Assembly: GCA_029263175.1 (NCBI GenBank)
Contig: JAJCXZ010000008.1
Span: 44,566-108,565 of the forward strand
Length of the DNA: 64,000 bases
From: Acidimicrobiales bacterium
GTDB taxonomy: Bacteria; Actinomycetota; Acidimicrobiia; Acidimicrobiales; Aldehydirespiratoraceae
Reading direction: 5' to 3'
The position numbers and the translations under genes are program-made. Shown piece by piece: positions 55,523 through 64,000 of the stretch (position 1 is the first letter of the stretch; each line of letters opens with the position of its first letter). The notes under the pieces were generated by a model. That model was not told where the DNA came from. It saw only the letters and a program-made list of their open reading frames with translations, and did no database searches.

Positions 55523-56821
55523 TCAGTCCTCGTCGCCGACGACCCGGATCACCGAGCACACCTCGTTGACAACGTCGAGCTTGCGCAGGGCCGTCAGCGT
55601 GATCTGCACGCTCGCCTCGTTGGAGACATGGGTGATGAAGATGATTTCGGCTTCATCGTCGAGTCCGCGCTGTTCCATCGAACGGATCGAGACCCCGTGA
55701 TCGCCGAACACCGAGGCGACCTGAGCCAGCACGCCGGGCTGGTCAGACACCTGCAGGTTGAGGTAGTAGGCGCTGGAGAGTGAGTCGATCGAACGAATCC
55801 TGGCCCGCTGAAGGTTGCCGATCCGCGCAGCCGTGCCGGCCGCCTTGTTGACAGCAGCATCGATCACGTCGCCGAGCACTGCGCTCGCCGTTGGGCCGCC
55901 GCCGGCACCGCGGCCGTAGAACATGAGGTCGCCCACTGAAGCTCCTTCGATGAAGACCGCGTTGAAGCTGTCGTTCACGCTGGCGAGCGGGTGATCGCCG
56001 GGGATCATCGCCGGGTGGACTCGCACCGCGATCTCGGATTCCCCGTCAGCGTTTACCCCGCCTTCGATGACTGCCACTGCTTTGATCACATGGTCGAGGC
56101 GCTTGGCCATCTCGATGTCGGTGACGGTGACTTTCGAGATGCCCTCGTGGTAGACGTCGCCGGCCACGACGGACGCGCCGTAGACGATGGATGCGATGAT
56201 CGCCGCCTTGGCGCCGGCGTCGAATCCCTCGACATCCGCGGTCGGGTCGGACTCCGCATAGCCCAGGCCCTGAGCATCGGCCAGAGCGTCTGAGTACGCC
56301 GCTCCGTGCTCGGTCATCTGGGTGAGGATGTAGTTGGTGGTGCCGTTGACGATGCCCATCACCCGCGTGATTTCTTCTCCCACCAGCGACTCACGCAGCG
56401 GACGGATCAGGGGAATGCCGCCGGCCACCGCGGCTTCGAACAACAGATCGACGCCTGCGGCCTCGGCCGCGGCGTAGAGCTCGGCGCCATGGTTGGCGAG
56501 AAGCTCTTTATTGCCGGTCACGACCGGCTTGCCGAGCTCGAGGGCACGAAGGATGAACTCCCGCGCCGGCTCGATTCCGCCGATGACTTCGACGATCAGA
56601 TCGATGTCGGGATCCTCGACCACGCCACGAGTGTCGGTGGTGAGGAGATCGGCCTCGACCACGACGTCGCGATGTTTCGACGTCGATCGCACGGCGATGG
56701 CACCCAGGGAGAGGTCAACTCCCGTACGCGCGGTGATCGCGGCTCCCCGCGCAGCCAGTAGCTCCGTAAACGCACCTCCCACGTTTCCGCAGCCGAGTAG
56801 TCCGATCTTGAGTTCGTGCAC
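55523..56821 (-). CDS. hom: Homoserine dehydrogenase with ACT domain
   Basis: 432 residues from GTG 56821. NAD(P)-binding GLLGCGNVGGAF, central VNGTTNYILTQM and the catalytic region ADVEGFDAGAKAAIIAS, then a C-terminal ACT domain (YYLNLQVSDQPGVLAQVASV) for threonine feedback. Makes homoserine from aspartate semialdehyde. GTG is 6 nt behind TACGCT (56828-56833, minus strand). Confidence 0.95.
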   Translation of the reverse strand: MHELKIGLLGCGNVGGAFTELLAARGAAITARTGVDLSLGAIAVRSTSKHRDVVVEADLLTTDTRGVVEDPDIDLIVEVIGGIEPAREFILRALELGKPVVTGNKELLANHGAELYAAAEAAGVDLLFEAAVAGGIPLIRPLRESLVGEEITRVMGIVNGTTNYILTQMTEHGAAYSDALADAQGLGYAESDPTADVEGFDAGAKAAIIASIVYGASVVAGDVYHEGISKVTVTDIEMAKRLDHVIKAVAVIEGGVNADGESEIAVRVHPAMIPGDHPLASVNDSFNAVFIEGASVGDLMFYGRGAGGGPTASAVLGDVIDAAVNKAAGTAARIGNLQRARIRSIDSLSSAYYLNLQVSDQPGVLAQVASVFGDHGVSIRSMEQRGLDDEAEIIFITHVSNEASVQITLTALRKLDVVNEVCSVIRVVGDED

Positions 56822-56833
56822 CCGCTGAGCGTA
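56822..56833 (-). promoter_or_regulatory. TACGCT -10 box for hom
   Basis: TACGCT (56833-56828, minus strand) and a 6-nt spacer before GTG 56821; no Shine-Dalgarno. Divergent from the kinase-like gene at 56905. Confidence 0.45.
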
Positions 56834-56904
56834 GCCAAGGGCGGGCCGGACGAGGGTGGGAATGTTTGATTGCTTTTCATATGTTTCCATGGTTTCCTGC
56901 TTCT

Positions 56905-57462
56905 ATGAGTTCTCCGATTTCTCGATCGACAATCCATCCGTGGGTCACCCACACGACAGGTGTTGCCGACTCGGCGCGCCGACGCTGGGAACAACGCGTC
57001 TTCGGTCCGTCCGATACCGATGCGCCCGAAGGCACGCTCGCAGAGGTTCTGCGAGTCCGCGGCCGATTACCGGACCACGTCGTCGTGGGTGTCGGCGTCG
57101 GCGTTGCCCGCTATCTCGACGTGTTGCATCAGGCTGGACATGTGCACGGCGACGTGCGCCCCGCGTCCGTACTGCTCCCGGGCCACGACCTGTTGTGGCT
57201 CACCGATCCTGAAGCAGACCCGGAAAGTTCGGTTCAGGCCGACCTCTCGGCGCTTGCGCTCATGCTCGTGAGGTGTGCGACCGGACTTGAGATCGATGGT
57301 GCCGCCGAGTGGACGCCCGAACTACTGGTCGAAGTCGGCTGCTCGCCGGAGCTGGCCGCGCTGATCGGAGCGCTCCAGCCGAGCGCCGGCGCCACGGCGG
57401 CAGCGATGCTGTTGGGCAGATCCGATCAATCGTTGCCGCGCCGCAGCAACGACCTCGCGTAG
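56905..57462 (+). CDS. Degenerate protein-kinase-like protein
   Basis: 185 residues from ATG 56905 (ATG 56881 also in frame). It has the catalytic-loop-like HVHGDVRPASVLLPG, where kinases have H-x-D-x-K/x-x-N, followed by LLWLTDPEADP at the position of DFG (here TDP) and QADLSALALMLVRCATG as the later helix. The N-lobe with the ATP-binding Gly-loop and Lys is missing, so it looks like a kinase C-lobe relic or pseudokinase. Its end overlaps the nucleotidyltransferase gene (57426) on the other strand by 37 nt. Confidence 0.55.
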   Translation: MSSPISRSTIHPWVTHTTGVADSARRRWEQRVFGPSDTDAPEGTLAEVLRVRGRLPDHVVVGVGVGVARYLDVLHQAGHVHGDVRPASVLLPGHDLLWLTDPEADPESSVQADLSALALMLVRCATGLEIDGAAEWTPELLVEVGCSPELAALIGALQPSAGATAAAMLLGRSDQSLPRRSNDLA

Positions 57463-58430
57463 ATCGGCTTGTCCCGCCACGGCAGCACCCGCAGGGTGGC
57501 CCACGCCTGGGCACGGAAGCGGTTCGCCTTGTGGCGGTACACCGCCAACAGCTGGAGGTCTGCGGCCGGCGCCGAGAACCCTCGGGCCCACGTCACGAGC
57601 GGGTGCCCATCGGCTCCGATGTCACCCGCGGCGCGAAGACCCAGCGCCAACGGGAGCTCGCAGCCCCAGCTCCGGGCAACCTCACGCACGTGGTCCCCAT
57701 CGAGGTCCGGAACGTTGAGCAACAAGGCAAGGTCACGGACGTTGCCGAGCCGAGGGAGCACGTCGCCGAGGGCGACATGGATGGCCCCGTGAAGAAGATG
57801 CATCTCCGGGTTGAGCGTGAGGAGCGGCCGTCCGGCAAGCGTGAACGTGCGAGGGTCGACGAACAGGTCCTCGGTATCGACCCGCAGACCGAAGGGGCCC
57901 GGGGCCAGAGTCCGATGAACGTCGAGCTCTGTTCTGTTGCGCCACCGCATCGTGACCGACTTCGAGAATCGGCGGTCGAACGTTTCTGACAGCGCGGGTT
58001 GGGCGCGAGTTGCGCCCGCTCGGGTCAACGCATCGACGGCCTCGATGATCTCCTCGCCCCGGACGAGCAGATCGATGTCGCCGAAGGTCCGTTGGGCGGG
58101 ATCCGGGTGCACCAGGTGGGCAAGCGCAGAACCCTTCAGAACGCGCCATGCGATACCGGCCTCGTCGAGGACGGCGGCGGCCTGGAGCAACATGTCTTCG
58201 AGGAGCAGCGACTCAGCCATGGCGTCGAGGTGCGCCACCTCGAGCGCCGCACTGTCGTCAACCTCGCAGGCGCCCGTCTCGACCATTGCCTGCAGGACGC
58301 CGATGAGCTTCTGGGAACTCAACGCGGGACCCATCGCTTCGATGTCGATCGGCTCGACGGGTGGAAGATGCGGCCCAATCCCCCAGCCGGCAATGGACCG
58401 AAGCACAACCTCGGTGGATTCGTCAGTCAC
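57426..58430 (-). CDS. NTP_transf_5-type nucleotidyltransferase
   Basis: 334 residues from GTG 58430 (TTG 58454 would also be in frame). It contains the nucleotidyltransferase core LKGSALAHLVHPDP followed by RTFGDIDLLVRG (GS and DxD-type), and an Arg-rich region after it (RRFSKSVTMRWRNRTELDVH). This NTP_transf_5 class accompanies PqqD-like proteins in HPr-related (HPr-rel-A) clusters. It overlaps the PqqD-like gene by 8 nt. Confidence 0.75.
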   Translation of the reverse strand: MTDESTEVVLRSIAGWGIGPHLPPVEPIDIEAMGPALSSQKLIGVLQAMVETGACEVDDSAALEVAHLDAMAESLLLEDMLLQAAAVLDEAGIAWRVLKGSALAHLVHPDPAQRTFGDIDLLVRGEEIIEAVDALTRAGATRAQPALSETFDRRFSKSVTMRWRNRTELDVHRTLAPGPFGLRVDTEDLFVDPRTFTLAGRPLLTLNPEMHLLHGAIHVALGDVLPRLGNVRDLALLLNVPDLDGDHVREVARSWGCELPLALGLRAAGDIGADGHPLVTWARGFSAPAADLQLLAVYRHKANRFRAQAWATLRVLPWRDKPIYARSLLRRGND

Positions 58431-58701
58431 GACGCACAACACCCCGGTCGACAAGATCCATCAACGCGACCTCGACATCATCGATGACAACCTGCATGTC
58501 GACGCCGTAGGAGCTGGACAGATGGTCGCAGAGATCGCCGACGGTGATCGGCTCGACGATCGCTTCCCACAGTGCCAATCCCGTATCGGCCAGAACCGCG
58601 AGCTGATCTTCGCCAGGGCGGCGGATCAGAATCGTGGGGCCACTACGACGCCACAACACATCAGCCCGTCGCACCACCTGGTCGAGCGAGCCGACAGACA
58701 T
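58423..58701 (-). CDS. PqqD-like peptide-chaperone protein
   Basis: 92 residues from ATG 58701, immediately after the lysA stop. The winged-helix RRE-type fold is visible in RPGEDQLAVLADTGLALWEA and the helical IDDVEVALMDLVDRGVV end. PqqD-family proteins bind a precursor peptide for modifying enzymes. Together with the downstream nucleotidyltransferase it resembles the core of HPr-rel-A systems, but no HPr kinase-like or exosortase gene is visible here. Confidence 0.72.
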   Translation of the reverse strand: MSVGSLDQVVRRADVLWRRSGPTILIRRPGEDQLAVLADTGLALWEAIVEPITVGDLCDHLSSSYGVDMQVVIDDVEVALMDLVDRGVVRRD

Positions 58702-59967
58702 CTAGACGTCGAGCCTCGTGAGGTCGTCGTAGGTCTCGCGACGCACGACCAGGCGAGCATCGCCATCGGAGACGAAGACCACGGCGGGCCGCAGCACCTT
58801 GTTGTAGTTGGAACCCATCGAGTGACCGTATGCACCCGTGACCGGGGTGGCGATGATGTCGCCCACCACCACCGAGTCCGGAAGCTGGCCCTGTCGGACC
58901 AGAACATCGCCGGATTCGCAATGCTTGCCGACCACGGTGACCTGCTTTGGTCGGTCGGCCTCGACATCGCGGGGCAGGAACGTCTCATAGCCCGAGCCGT
59001 AGAGCACGGGCCGCGGGTTGTCACTCATCCCGCCGTCGACCGCCACATAGGTGCGAATGTCGGGCAGCTCTTTGACGGTGCCGACGGTGTAGAGCGTGAC
59101 CGCGGCAGCAGCCACGATCGAGCGACCGGGCTCGGCCGACACGGCGGCCGTGACACCAGCGGATTCGCAGGCCTCACGCACCGTCTGGCCCCACTGCCCG
59201 ATCGACGGGGCGCGTTCGTCGTTGATGTAGGGGACTCCGAGACCGCCACCGACCGACATCTCCGGTAGATCCCATCCCGCGGCTGCGTCGGCGATGACCC
59301 TTGCAGCCTTGCCGAAGGAGCCGACTGCGAAGACCTGGCTTCCGATGTGTGCGTGCACGCCGACCAACTCGACCGACTCACTCGCGGCGGCGCGGGTGAT
59401 GGCCTTCTCGGCCACGCCCGTGGAGACGGTGAACCCGAACTTCGAATCGTCCTGGCCAGTGGCGATGAACTCATGAGTCTCGGCTTTGACGCCGGGCGTG
59501 AGGCGCAACAGCACTTTGGGAGCGGCGCCGGTTTCGGTGTAGAGCGAGTCGAGACGATCGAGCTCATCGAAGCTGTCGACCACGATCCGCGCGACACCGA
59601 CGTCGACCGCCATCCGTAGCTCGTTCATCGACTTGTTGTTGCCGTGCAGGATCAGCTTGTGGGCCGGGACTCCGGCATGCAGGGCAACGTGCAACTCGCC
59701 CCCGGTGGCCACGTCGAGATGCATACCCTCCTCGTAGGCGAGCTTGGCCATCGCCGAGCACAGGAAGGCTTTGGTGGCGAAGGCCACGCCATCACCAAAG
59801 GCCTCGACGGCTTCACGGCAGCGCGCCCGGAGGTGAGCCTCGTCGTAGACGAAGAGTGGCGTGCCGTGCTCCTCGGCCAATTCGATGACGTCACAGCCAC
59901 CGATCTGGAGACGCCCGTCGACCACATCGTGGTTCTCGGGCAGCAGGCGGCGGGCGATCGGCAGCAC
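58702..59967 (-). CDS. lysA: Diaminopimelate decarboxylase
   Basis: 421 residues. PLP lysine in AFATKAFLC (Lys66), HGNNKSMNEL, MSVGGGLGVPY, and the C-terminal EPGRSIVAAAAVTLY. Converts meso-diaminopimelate to lysine. GTG 59967 is 3 nt after the argS stop, so translation is coupled. Confidence 0.96.
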   Translation of the reverse strand: MLPIARRLLPENHDVVDGRLQIGGCDVIELAEEHGTPLFVYDEAHLRARCREAVEAFGDGVAFATKAFLCSAMAKLAYEEGMHLDVATGGELHVALHAGVPAHKLILHGNNKSMNELRMAVDVGVARIVVDSFDELDRLDSLYTETGAAPKVLLRLTPGVKAETHEFIATGQDDSKFGFTVSTGVAEKAITRAAASESVELVGVHAHIGSQVFAVGSFGKAARVIADAAAGWDLPEMSVGGGLGVPYINDERAPSIGQWGQTVREACESAGVTAAVSAEPGRSIVAAAAVTLYTVGTVKELPDIRTYVAVDGGMSDNPRPVLYGSGYETFLPRDVEADRPKQVTVVGKHCESGDVLVRQGQLPDSVVVGDIIATPVTGAYGHSMGSNYNKVLRPAVVFVSDGDARLVVRRETYDDLTRLDV

Positions 59968-59970
59968 GAG

Positions 59971-61578
59971 CTACATCGATTCCGGCGCGGAGACGCCGAG
60001 CAGCTGCAAGGCGATCTGGAGGCCGACCTGTGAGGCGGCGACCAGTGCGAGCCGAGCCTGGGTGAGCTCGGCGGACACGCCGTCGCCCATGACGTAGCAG
60101 TCGTGGTAGAAGCCGTGCAGCGCCGCCGCCTGCTCACGGGCCCAGGCAGAGACCCGGTGCGGACCGTTGTCCTCGCAGGCGATACGGACCGTGTCGGGCA
60201 GTGTGTCGAGGCTGCGCAGAAGGTCGAGCTCTCGTTCGTGGGTGAGCAGCGAGGTGTCGACGTCGGCAAGCGGGAGCCGTTCGATGCCGGCCTCGGCCAC
60301 CTTCACCAGGATCTGACAGATCCGGGCGTGTGCCATCTGGACATAGAAGACCGGGTTGTCCATCGCTCGGCTGGCGACCTCGTCGAGGTCGAAGGTCTGA
60401 CGGCTGTCGACCGACTGCATCAGGTACGTGAAGCGAGCCGCGTCGGGCCCGACCTCGGCGATGATGTCGTCGAGGTCGATCTGGTTGCCGGAGCGACCCG
60501 ACATCTTCATCGGTTCGCCATCCTTCACGAAGTCGACCATCTGGGTGATGGCGATTTCGAGTTCGTCGGGATCGTGGCCCAGGAGTTGCATGGCCGCCTT
60601 CATCCGGGCCACGTAGCCGTGATGATCAGCACCCCACACGTTGAAGAGCAGGTCGGAGCGTTCGAACTTCTCGCGGTGGTAGGCGATGTCGGGCGTTAGG
60701 TAGGTGAGGTCGCCGTCGCTCTTGACGAGCACCCGGTCCTTGTCGTCGCCGAAGTCGGTTGTGCGCAGCCAGACCGCGCCGTCCTCTTCGAACACGGCGC
60801 CGTGGGAGCGCAGATCGGCCAGTGCGGCATTGATCTTCTCGTTCGCCACGAGTGAGCGTTCGCTGAACCAGATCTCGTGGTGGATGTCGAGCGCTTCGAG
60901 GGTGGCCCGATGACTGTCCATGCCGCGCTCCAGCCCCCACTCGAGCGGGTCGGCTCCGACGGGCATCTCGTCGGCCCATTCATGGATGTACGCGCCCTGG
61001 TAACCGTCCTCCGGGATCGGCTGCCCGGCCTTCGATGCCGCGAGCGAGGCGGCGTAGTTCTTCATCTGCACGCCGCGGTCGTTGATGTAGGTCTCACGGG
61101 TGACCTCGAACCCGCAGCGTTCCTTGAGCCGAGCGATCGAGTCGCCGTAGCAGGCGCCGCGACCGTGGCCGGCGTGGAGGGGCTTGTTGGGGTTGGCGCT
61201 CACGAACTCGACGTTGACGTGCTTCCCGCCGCCCAGGTCGGGGGTGGCGTAACTGTCGACACCCTGATCGAGCACATCGCCGAGGACGTCGTACAGCCAG
61301 GTGTCGGCCAACCGGAAGTTCACGAAGCCCGGGCCCGCGATCTCGACCGAAGTGACGTGCACCGGAGGGTTCTCATTCAGCGCATCACACAGCTGTTGGC
61401 CGAGTTCTCGCGGGTTGCGGCCGGCGTTCTTGGCCGTGGCGAGCGCCACGTTGGAGGACCAGTCGCCATGGTCGCGATTGGCCGGACGCTCGAGCGCGAT
61501 CTCCTCGGGCAGCGGGTCGATCCCCGCCGCCGTCAAGGCTTCTTGGAGCGCAGTGCGCAGGTGGTCTCGTACGTCCAT
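59971..61578 (-). CDS. argS: Arginyl-tRNA synthetase
   Basis: 535 residues, class I. HIGH-like HAGHGRGACYGDS preceded by FVSANPNKPL, KMSKS-like MKMSGRSGNQIDLDD, and the DALR C-terminal anticodon-binding end. ATG 61578 is 9 nt behind TAGGAT (61588-61593, minus strand). A tRNA-Arg gene lies divergently just upstream. Confidence 0.95.
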   Translation of the reverse strand: MDVRDHLRTALQEALTAAGIDPLPEEIALERPANRDHGDWSSNVALATAKNAGRNPRELGQQLCDALNENPPVHVTSVEIAGPGFVNFRLADTWLYDVLGDVLDQGVDSYATPDLGGGKHVNVEFVSANPNKPLHAGHGRGACYGDSIARLKERCGFEVTRETYINDRGVQMKNYAASLAASKAGQPIPEDGYQGAYIHEWADEMPVGADPLEWGLERGMDSHRATLEALDIHHEIWFSERSLVANEKINAALADLRSHGAVFEEDGAVWLRTTDFGDDKDRVLVKSDGDLTYLTPDIAYHREKFERSDLLFNVWGADHHGYVARMKAAMQLLGHDPDELEIAITQMVDFVKDGEPMKMSGRSGNQIDLDDIIAEVGPDAARFTYLMQSVDSRQTFDLDEVASRAMDNPVFYVQMAHARICQILVKVAEAGIERLPLADVDTSLLTHERELDLLRSLDTLPDTVRIACEDNGPHRVSAWAREQAAALHGFYHDCYVMGDGVSAELTQARLALVAASQVGLQIALQLLGVSAPESM

Positions 61579-61660
61579 GAACGCACGATCCTACCGGTGC
61601 GAACTCGCGGGGGGATCGACAATCGGGGCGCTAGTGTGGCGCACCGTCCCATGTGGACGT

Positions 61661-61732
61661 GCCCTCGTAGCTCAGTGGATAGAGCATCGCCCTCCGGAGG
61701 CGTGTGCGGGCGTTCGAATCGCCCCGAGGGCG
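61661..61732 (+). tRNA. tRNA-Arg, anticodon CCG
   Basis: Acceptor stem GCCCTCG / CGAGGGC, D-arm GCTC..GAGC, anticodon loop CTCCGGA (anticodon CCG at the middle), 4-nt variable loop and T-arm GGGCG TTCGAAT CGCCC. Discriminator G; the 3' CCA is not encoded. The first anticodon-stem pair is T-T (mismatched). Sits next to argS, the enzyme that charges it. Confidence 0.92.
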
Positions 61733-61788
61733 CACTGGCGGCTCGGCCTCGACCCACAGCGTGTGGTTCGGGGCCGATGCTGTTTCGG

Positions 61789-63141
61789 CTACGAGCCCCC
61801 GGCCACCCGGGCGCTGTCGGAATCGACGATCCAGGAGGCGACATCGACCGCCTCGAACGCGCTCCCGGGCACCGCCTTGATCTCGTGGATCACGTCATTG
61901 TTCCACCGCGGATCGGGGGCGCCGGACACGAACCATGACGATCCGTTGTCGGCGAGGACCAACCCGTAGTGCTGCATGGCTTCGAGGATCACCCGGGCGT
62001 GGGTCGAGAATCCTGAGACGTCGAAATCGGCGCGGAGCCGGAAGCGTTGCCCCATCGGCGGCACGCTGGCCGAAGACGACGAACCGGCCTGATGGCGGGC
62101 CGGCCACACGTACTCGGTTCGGGTGACGGGGGCGGTGAACCGGATGGCGTGGCCGATCTCGCCCGATGCGACCTCGTCGTAGGTCACGAGCCCCGGCAGG
62201 ATCGCGAGCCCCGCCGCATCGGCCGATGTCCAGCCGGCGGGACGGAGATCGTTCGACCTGAGGTCGTATCGTGCGCCGGACGCGGCGTGCCATGCTCCGC
62301 CGACCGGCTCGGCGTCGAACAGCTCGTACAGGGTGCACGAGTCGCGATTGATGGCAATGACGTGACGGTCTCCGGTAGCACTCGACCCCCCTTCGATCGG
62401 CGCGTCGAGCGGGATCGGCCAAGGACCCGGGTCGCTCTCGTTCCCGTAGGCGGTGTAGACGACGACAGTGAGTGGGGTGGCATCGTTGACCACGATGAAC
62501 GGTATGCCGATCGGTGCGCCCGATCCCGGGGGCCACTCCCCTGAACCAAAGTCCGGATGCAAGGTCGAACCCGCCCCGATCGTCGAAACCCAGGTCGCCG
62601 AGAGGGGGTGTACGGCCAAGCTGTCGACGCGGCTGTTCCAGTAGTTGTCGTCCGGAAATACCGAACAGGACGACGGCACGGGTTCGATCGGGTCGAGGTC
62701 GAGTGCGCGCACCAAGAACGTCGCCATCTCGGCGCGAGTCACAGACCGGTTGGTGCAGTAGCGGTCAGGGGCACAACCCACCGTGATCCCGGCCGCTCTC
62801 AACCGTTCGATGTCGTCAAAGAACGTCCCCGCCGTGTCGACGAAACCCGACGGGACCGACGCCGCCGCCAAACCCAACGCCCGATTCAAGAACGCCGCCA
62901 TCTGACCACGCGTCACCGGCTCTTCGGGGCAGTAGCGGTCGGCGGCACAACCCACGGTGATTCCCTCGGCCGCGATCGCCTCGATCGCCGGCTCATGGCT
63001 CGAGGAGTTGTCGTCGATGAACCGGCCCGCGCCCGACGCCGGGATAGCGGCTGTCAGCATCGCGGCCACGACGATGACCGGCCCAAGAAGCAGCCCGCCG
63101 CGGCGAGGCGTCATGAGTGGTGGTGTTTTCGACGATCCCAT
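61789..63141 (-). CDS. Secreted protein with SLH-like repeats
   Basis: 450 residues from ATG 63141. N-terminal signal region (about 15-37, GGLLLGPVIVVAAMLTAAIP) and two SLH-like repeats with Cys pairs: FIDDNSSSHEPAIEAIAAEG, GCAADRYCPEEPVTRGQMAA, and FFDDIERLRAAGITVGCAPD. The C-terminal about 270 residues form an unknown domain, with SATGDRHVIAINRDSC and WNNDVIHEIKAVPG among conserved-looking parts. Probably anchored to the cell wall by the SLH repeats and exposed. It has an unusually long structured leader (63142-63320). Confidence 0.85.
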   Translation of the reverse strand: MGSSKTPPLMTPRRGGLLLGPVIVVAAMLTAAIPASGAGRFIDDNSSSHEPAIEAIAAEGITVGCAADRYCPEEPVTRGQMAAFLNRALGLAAASVPSGFVDTAGTFFDDIERLRAAGITVGCAPDRYCTNRSVTRAEMATFLVRALDLDPIEPVPSSCSVFPDDNYWNSRVDSLAVHPLSATWVSTIGAGSTLHPDFGSGEWPPGSGAPIGIPFIVVNDATPLTVVVYTAYGNESDPGPWPIPLDAPIEGGSSATGDRHVIAINRDSCTLYELFDAEPVGGAWHAASGARYDLRSNDLRPAGWTSADAAGLAILPGLVTYDEVASGEIGHAIRFTAPVTRTEYVWPARHQAGSSSSASVPPMGQRFRLRADFDVSGFSTHARVILEAMQHYGLVLADNGSSWFVSGAPDPRWNNDVIHEIKAVPGSAFEAVDVASWIVDSDSARVAGGS

Positions 63142-63320
63142 GTCTCCATCATCATCGGTGCCAGGAGGAAGCGACTGAACCCGTCCCATTTCCGGGCCGC
63201 TGTAGCCCAAGGTGCCGGCAAGGCTGTAGACCACGCTGTGTTGCACACTTGCCACTTTGCGCAAGAAAGCGTCCCCGCGGGGACGCTTTTTACCTGCACT
63301 AGCCCCGGTGTTCACAGCTC
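63142..63320 (-). promoter_or_regulatory. Long structured 5' leader of the SLH gene
   Basis: On the minus strand about 170 nt precede the start with no gene. They contain a perfect 24-bp palindrome AAAGCGTCCCCG/CGGGGACGCTTT (63266-63289), then a GCGCAAAG element, a TGTG-CAA-CACA hairpin and a GGCAAG...CTTGCC pairing (about 63210-63257), and a GGGC/GCCC hairpin near 63190. This could be a riboswitch- or attenuator-like leader; no class is confirmed. Confidence 0.4.
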
Positions 63321-63437
63321 GGTCGCAACCTCAACTGAACGTGTGACCCCGTCCAGTCCCGGCCCACGTCGTGTGCGACATCGAGCCGGCGTCGGGGGGG
63401 CGATGCACGTTGGCTATACCAGTGCGAAGGCTTGAAG

Positions 63438-63755
63438 CTACGCGGTTTTCGCGGCGCTCTTCACCTCGACTTCGATGACGTGGGTGGGACCGATCAACAC
63501 GGTCGCCGAGTGGTGTTCCTCCTCGACCCAACTTGCATCACCCGGCCTGCGGTCGATGACGGTCTCAGTACCATCTGCATCGACAGACTTGATCCGGTAC
63601 GGACCGACTGGGACGACAACCCTTGGTCGGTGTGAATGCATCGGTAGTTCGGTGCCGGGGTCGCCCCTGACCTCGAGGATCCGCACATGTTCGTTCTCGA
63701 ATACGATCCTGTGGCCGTCAGGGTCGACCTCGGTGGCATCAGGCGGCTTGTTCAT
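63438..63755 (-). CDS. Cupin-like small protein
   Basis: 105 residues from ATG 63755, 8 nt behind TAGGTT (63764-63769, minus strand). A single cupin-type beta barrel: VRILEVRGDPGTELPMHSHR holds a HxH-like metal-binding pair, followed by PGDASWVEEEHHSATVLIG. Metal-binding sensor or small enzyme; substrate unknown. Confidence 0.7.
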   Translation of the reverse strand: MNKPPDATEVDPDGHRIVFENEHVRILEVRGDPGTELPMHSHRPRVVVPVGPYRIKSVDADGTETVIDRRPGDASWVEEEHHSATVLIGPTHVIEVEVKSAAKTA

Positions 63756-63953
63756 GAGACCAGAACCTACCCGGCCCGTCTGGTCTGCGTGACAGCCCCG
63801 ACCCGGGACAGGAGCACACGAAGGCAGGCGCTGCAACCCGTCCGATATCGCCACTCGATAATACGACCTCGAACCCAAGACGGGTGTGCGATTTCGGCCC
63901 AAGTCGAGCGATCGCTTGCTTCCGGACGCTGCGTCTCCGCTCACCCGGTGCCC

Positions 63954-64000
63954 CTACGCGATCTGGTGTAGCTGCTCGGCCAGTGGCTCGAGCACGTCGG
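63954..64000 (-). CDS. C-terminal end of a gene beyond the window
   Basis: On the minus strand a frame open from the window edge (64000) reads DVLEPLAEQLHQIA and ends at TAG (63956-63954). It is likely the last codons of a protein whose rest lies to the right; too short for a family call. The 198 nt between it and the cupin gene hold no gene. Confidence 0.35.
   Translation of the reverse strand, partial: DVLEPLAEQLHQIA

Noticed and set aside
63262..63292. Palindrome plus T-run as a plus-strand terminator
   Set aside because: A T5 run follows the palindrome on the plus strand, but no plus-strand gene ends upstream; I treated it as part of the minus-strand leader.

Overview
The window is high-GC DNA from an actinobacterium, most likely class Acidimicrobiia (Ilumatobacter-like). 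Evidence: a WhiB regulator, many starts that look leaderless behind TANNNT boxes, Cys-containing SLH-like repeats, and the actinobacterial block argS-lysA-hom-thrC-rho-rpmE-prfA-prmC-tsaC-rpiB-glyA-wecA near a complete F1Fo ATP synthase operon. The class is inferred from gene content and family features, not from a marker-gene search.

Layout. 1-6 kb is accessory and rearranged: a 5'-truncated O-methyltransferase, a methyltransferase remnant, an ECF sigma / membrane regulator / SGNH lipoprotein operon, and a dispersed repeat family made of one complete gene plus three partial copies. The complete member (complement 5672..5980) looks like a HesB/IscA-like protein with an in-frame TGA at codon 30. 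A SECIS-like hairpin lies immediately downstream, so it is a candidate selenoprotein and the most interesting object here. 6-10 kb holds a Nudix hydrolase, a CtpE-like P-type ATPase, a lipid kinase and WhiB. 10.7-14.2 kb has a two-component system divergent from an acidic secreted protein, with helically phased CTCAGG repeats between them. 14.2-31.5 kb is mixed metabolism: a mesaconyl-CoA-transferase-like enzyme, a thiolase, a HerA-like ATPase, a polyprenyl-P sugar transferase, a Ski2-like helicase, a lipoprotein, an adenosine deaminase fused to DUF952, an LLM oxidoreductase, a hemolysin-III-like protein, an MFS carrier and an L,D-transpeptidase.

31.5-61.6 kb is mostly minus-strand housekeeping: wecA-like, glyA, rpiB, tsaC, prmC, prfA, a hydrolase and J-domain pair, glpX, ppk2, an HTH_42 protein, the atp operon (atpZ-I-B-E-F-H-A-G-D-C), type-B L31, rho, thrC, hom, a PqqD-like and nucleotidyltransferase pair, lysA and argS. 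tRNA-Arg(CCG), an SLH-repeat secreted protein with a structured leader, a cupin and a partial gene end the window.

How the genes work together: hom, thrC and lysA serve aspartate-family amino acids. prfA, prmC, rpmE2, argS, tsaC and rho serve translation and termination. The atp operon, glpX, rpiB and glyA serve energy and central carbon. Unusual architectures sit inside ordinary operons: ATP synthase gamma carries a C-terminal add-on domain, and subunit b has a signal peptide with a Cys-containing ectodomain.
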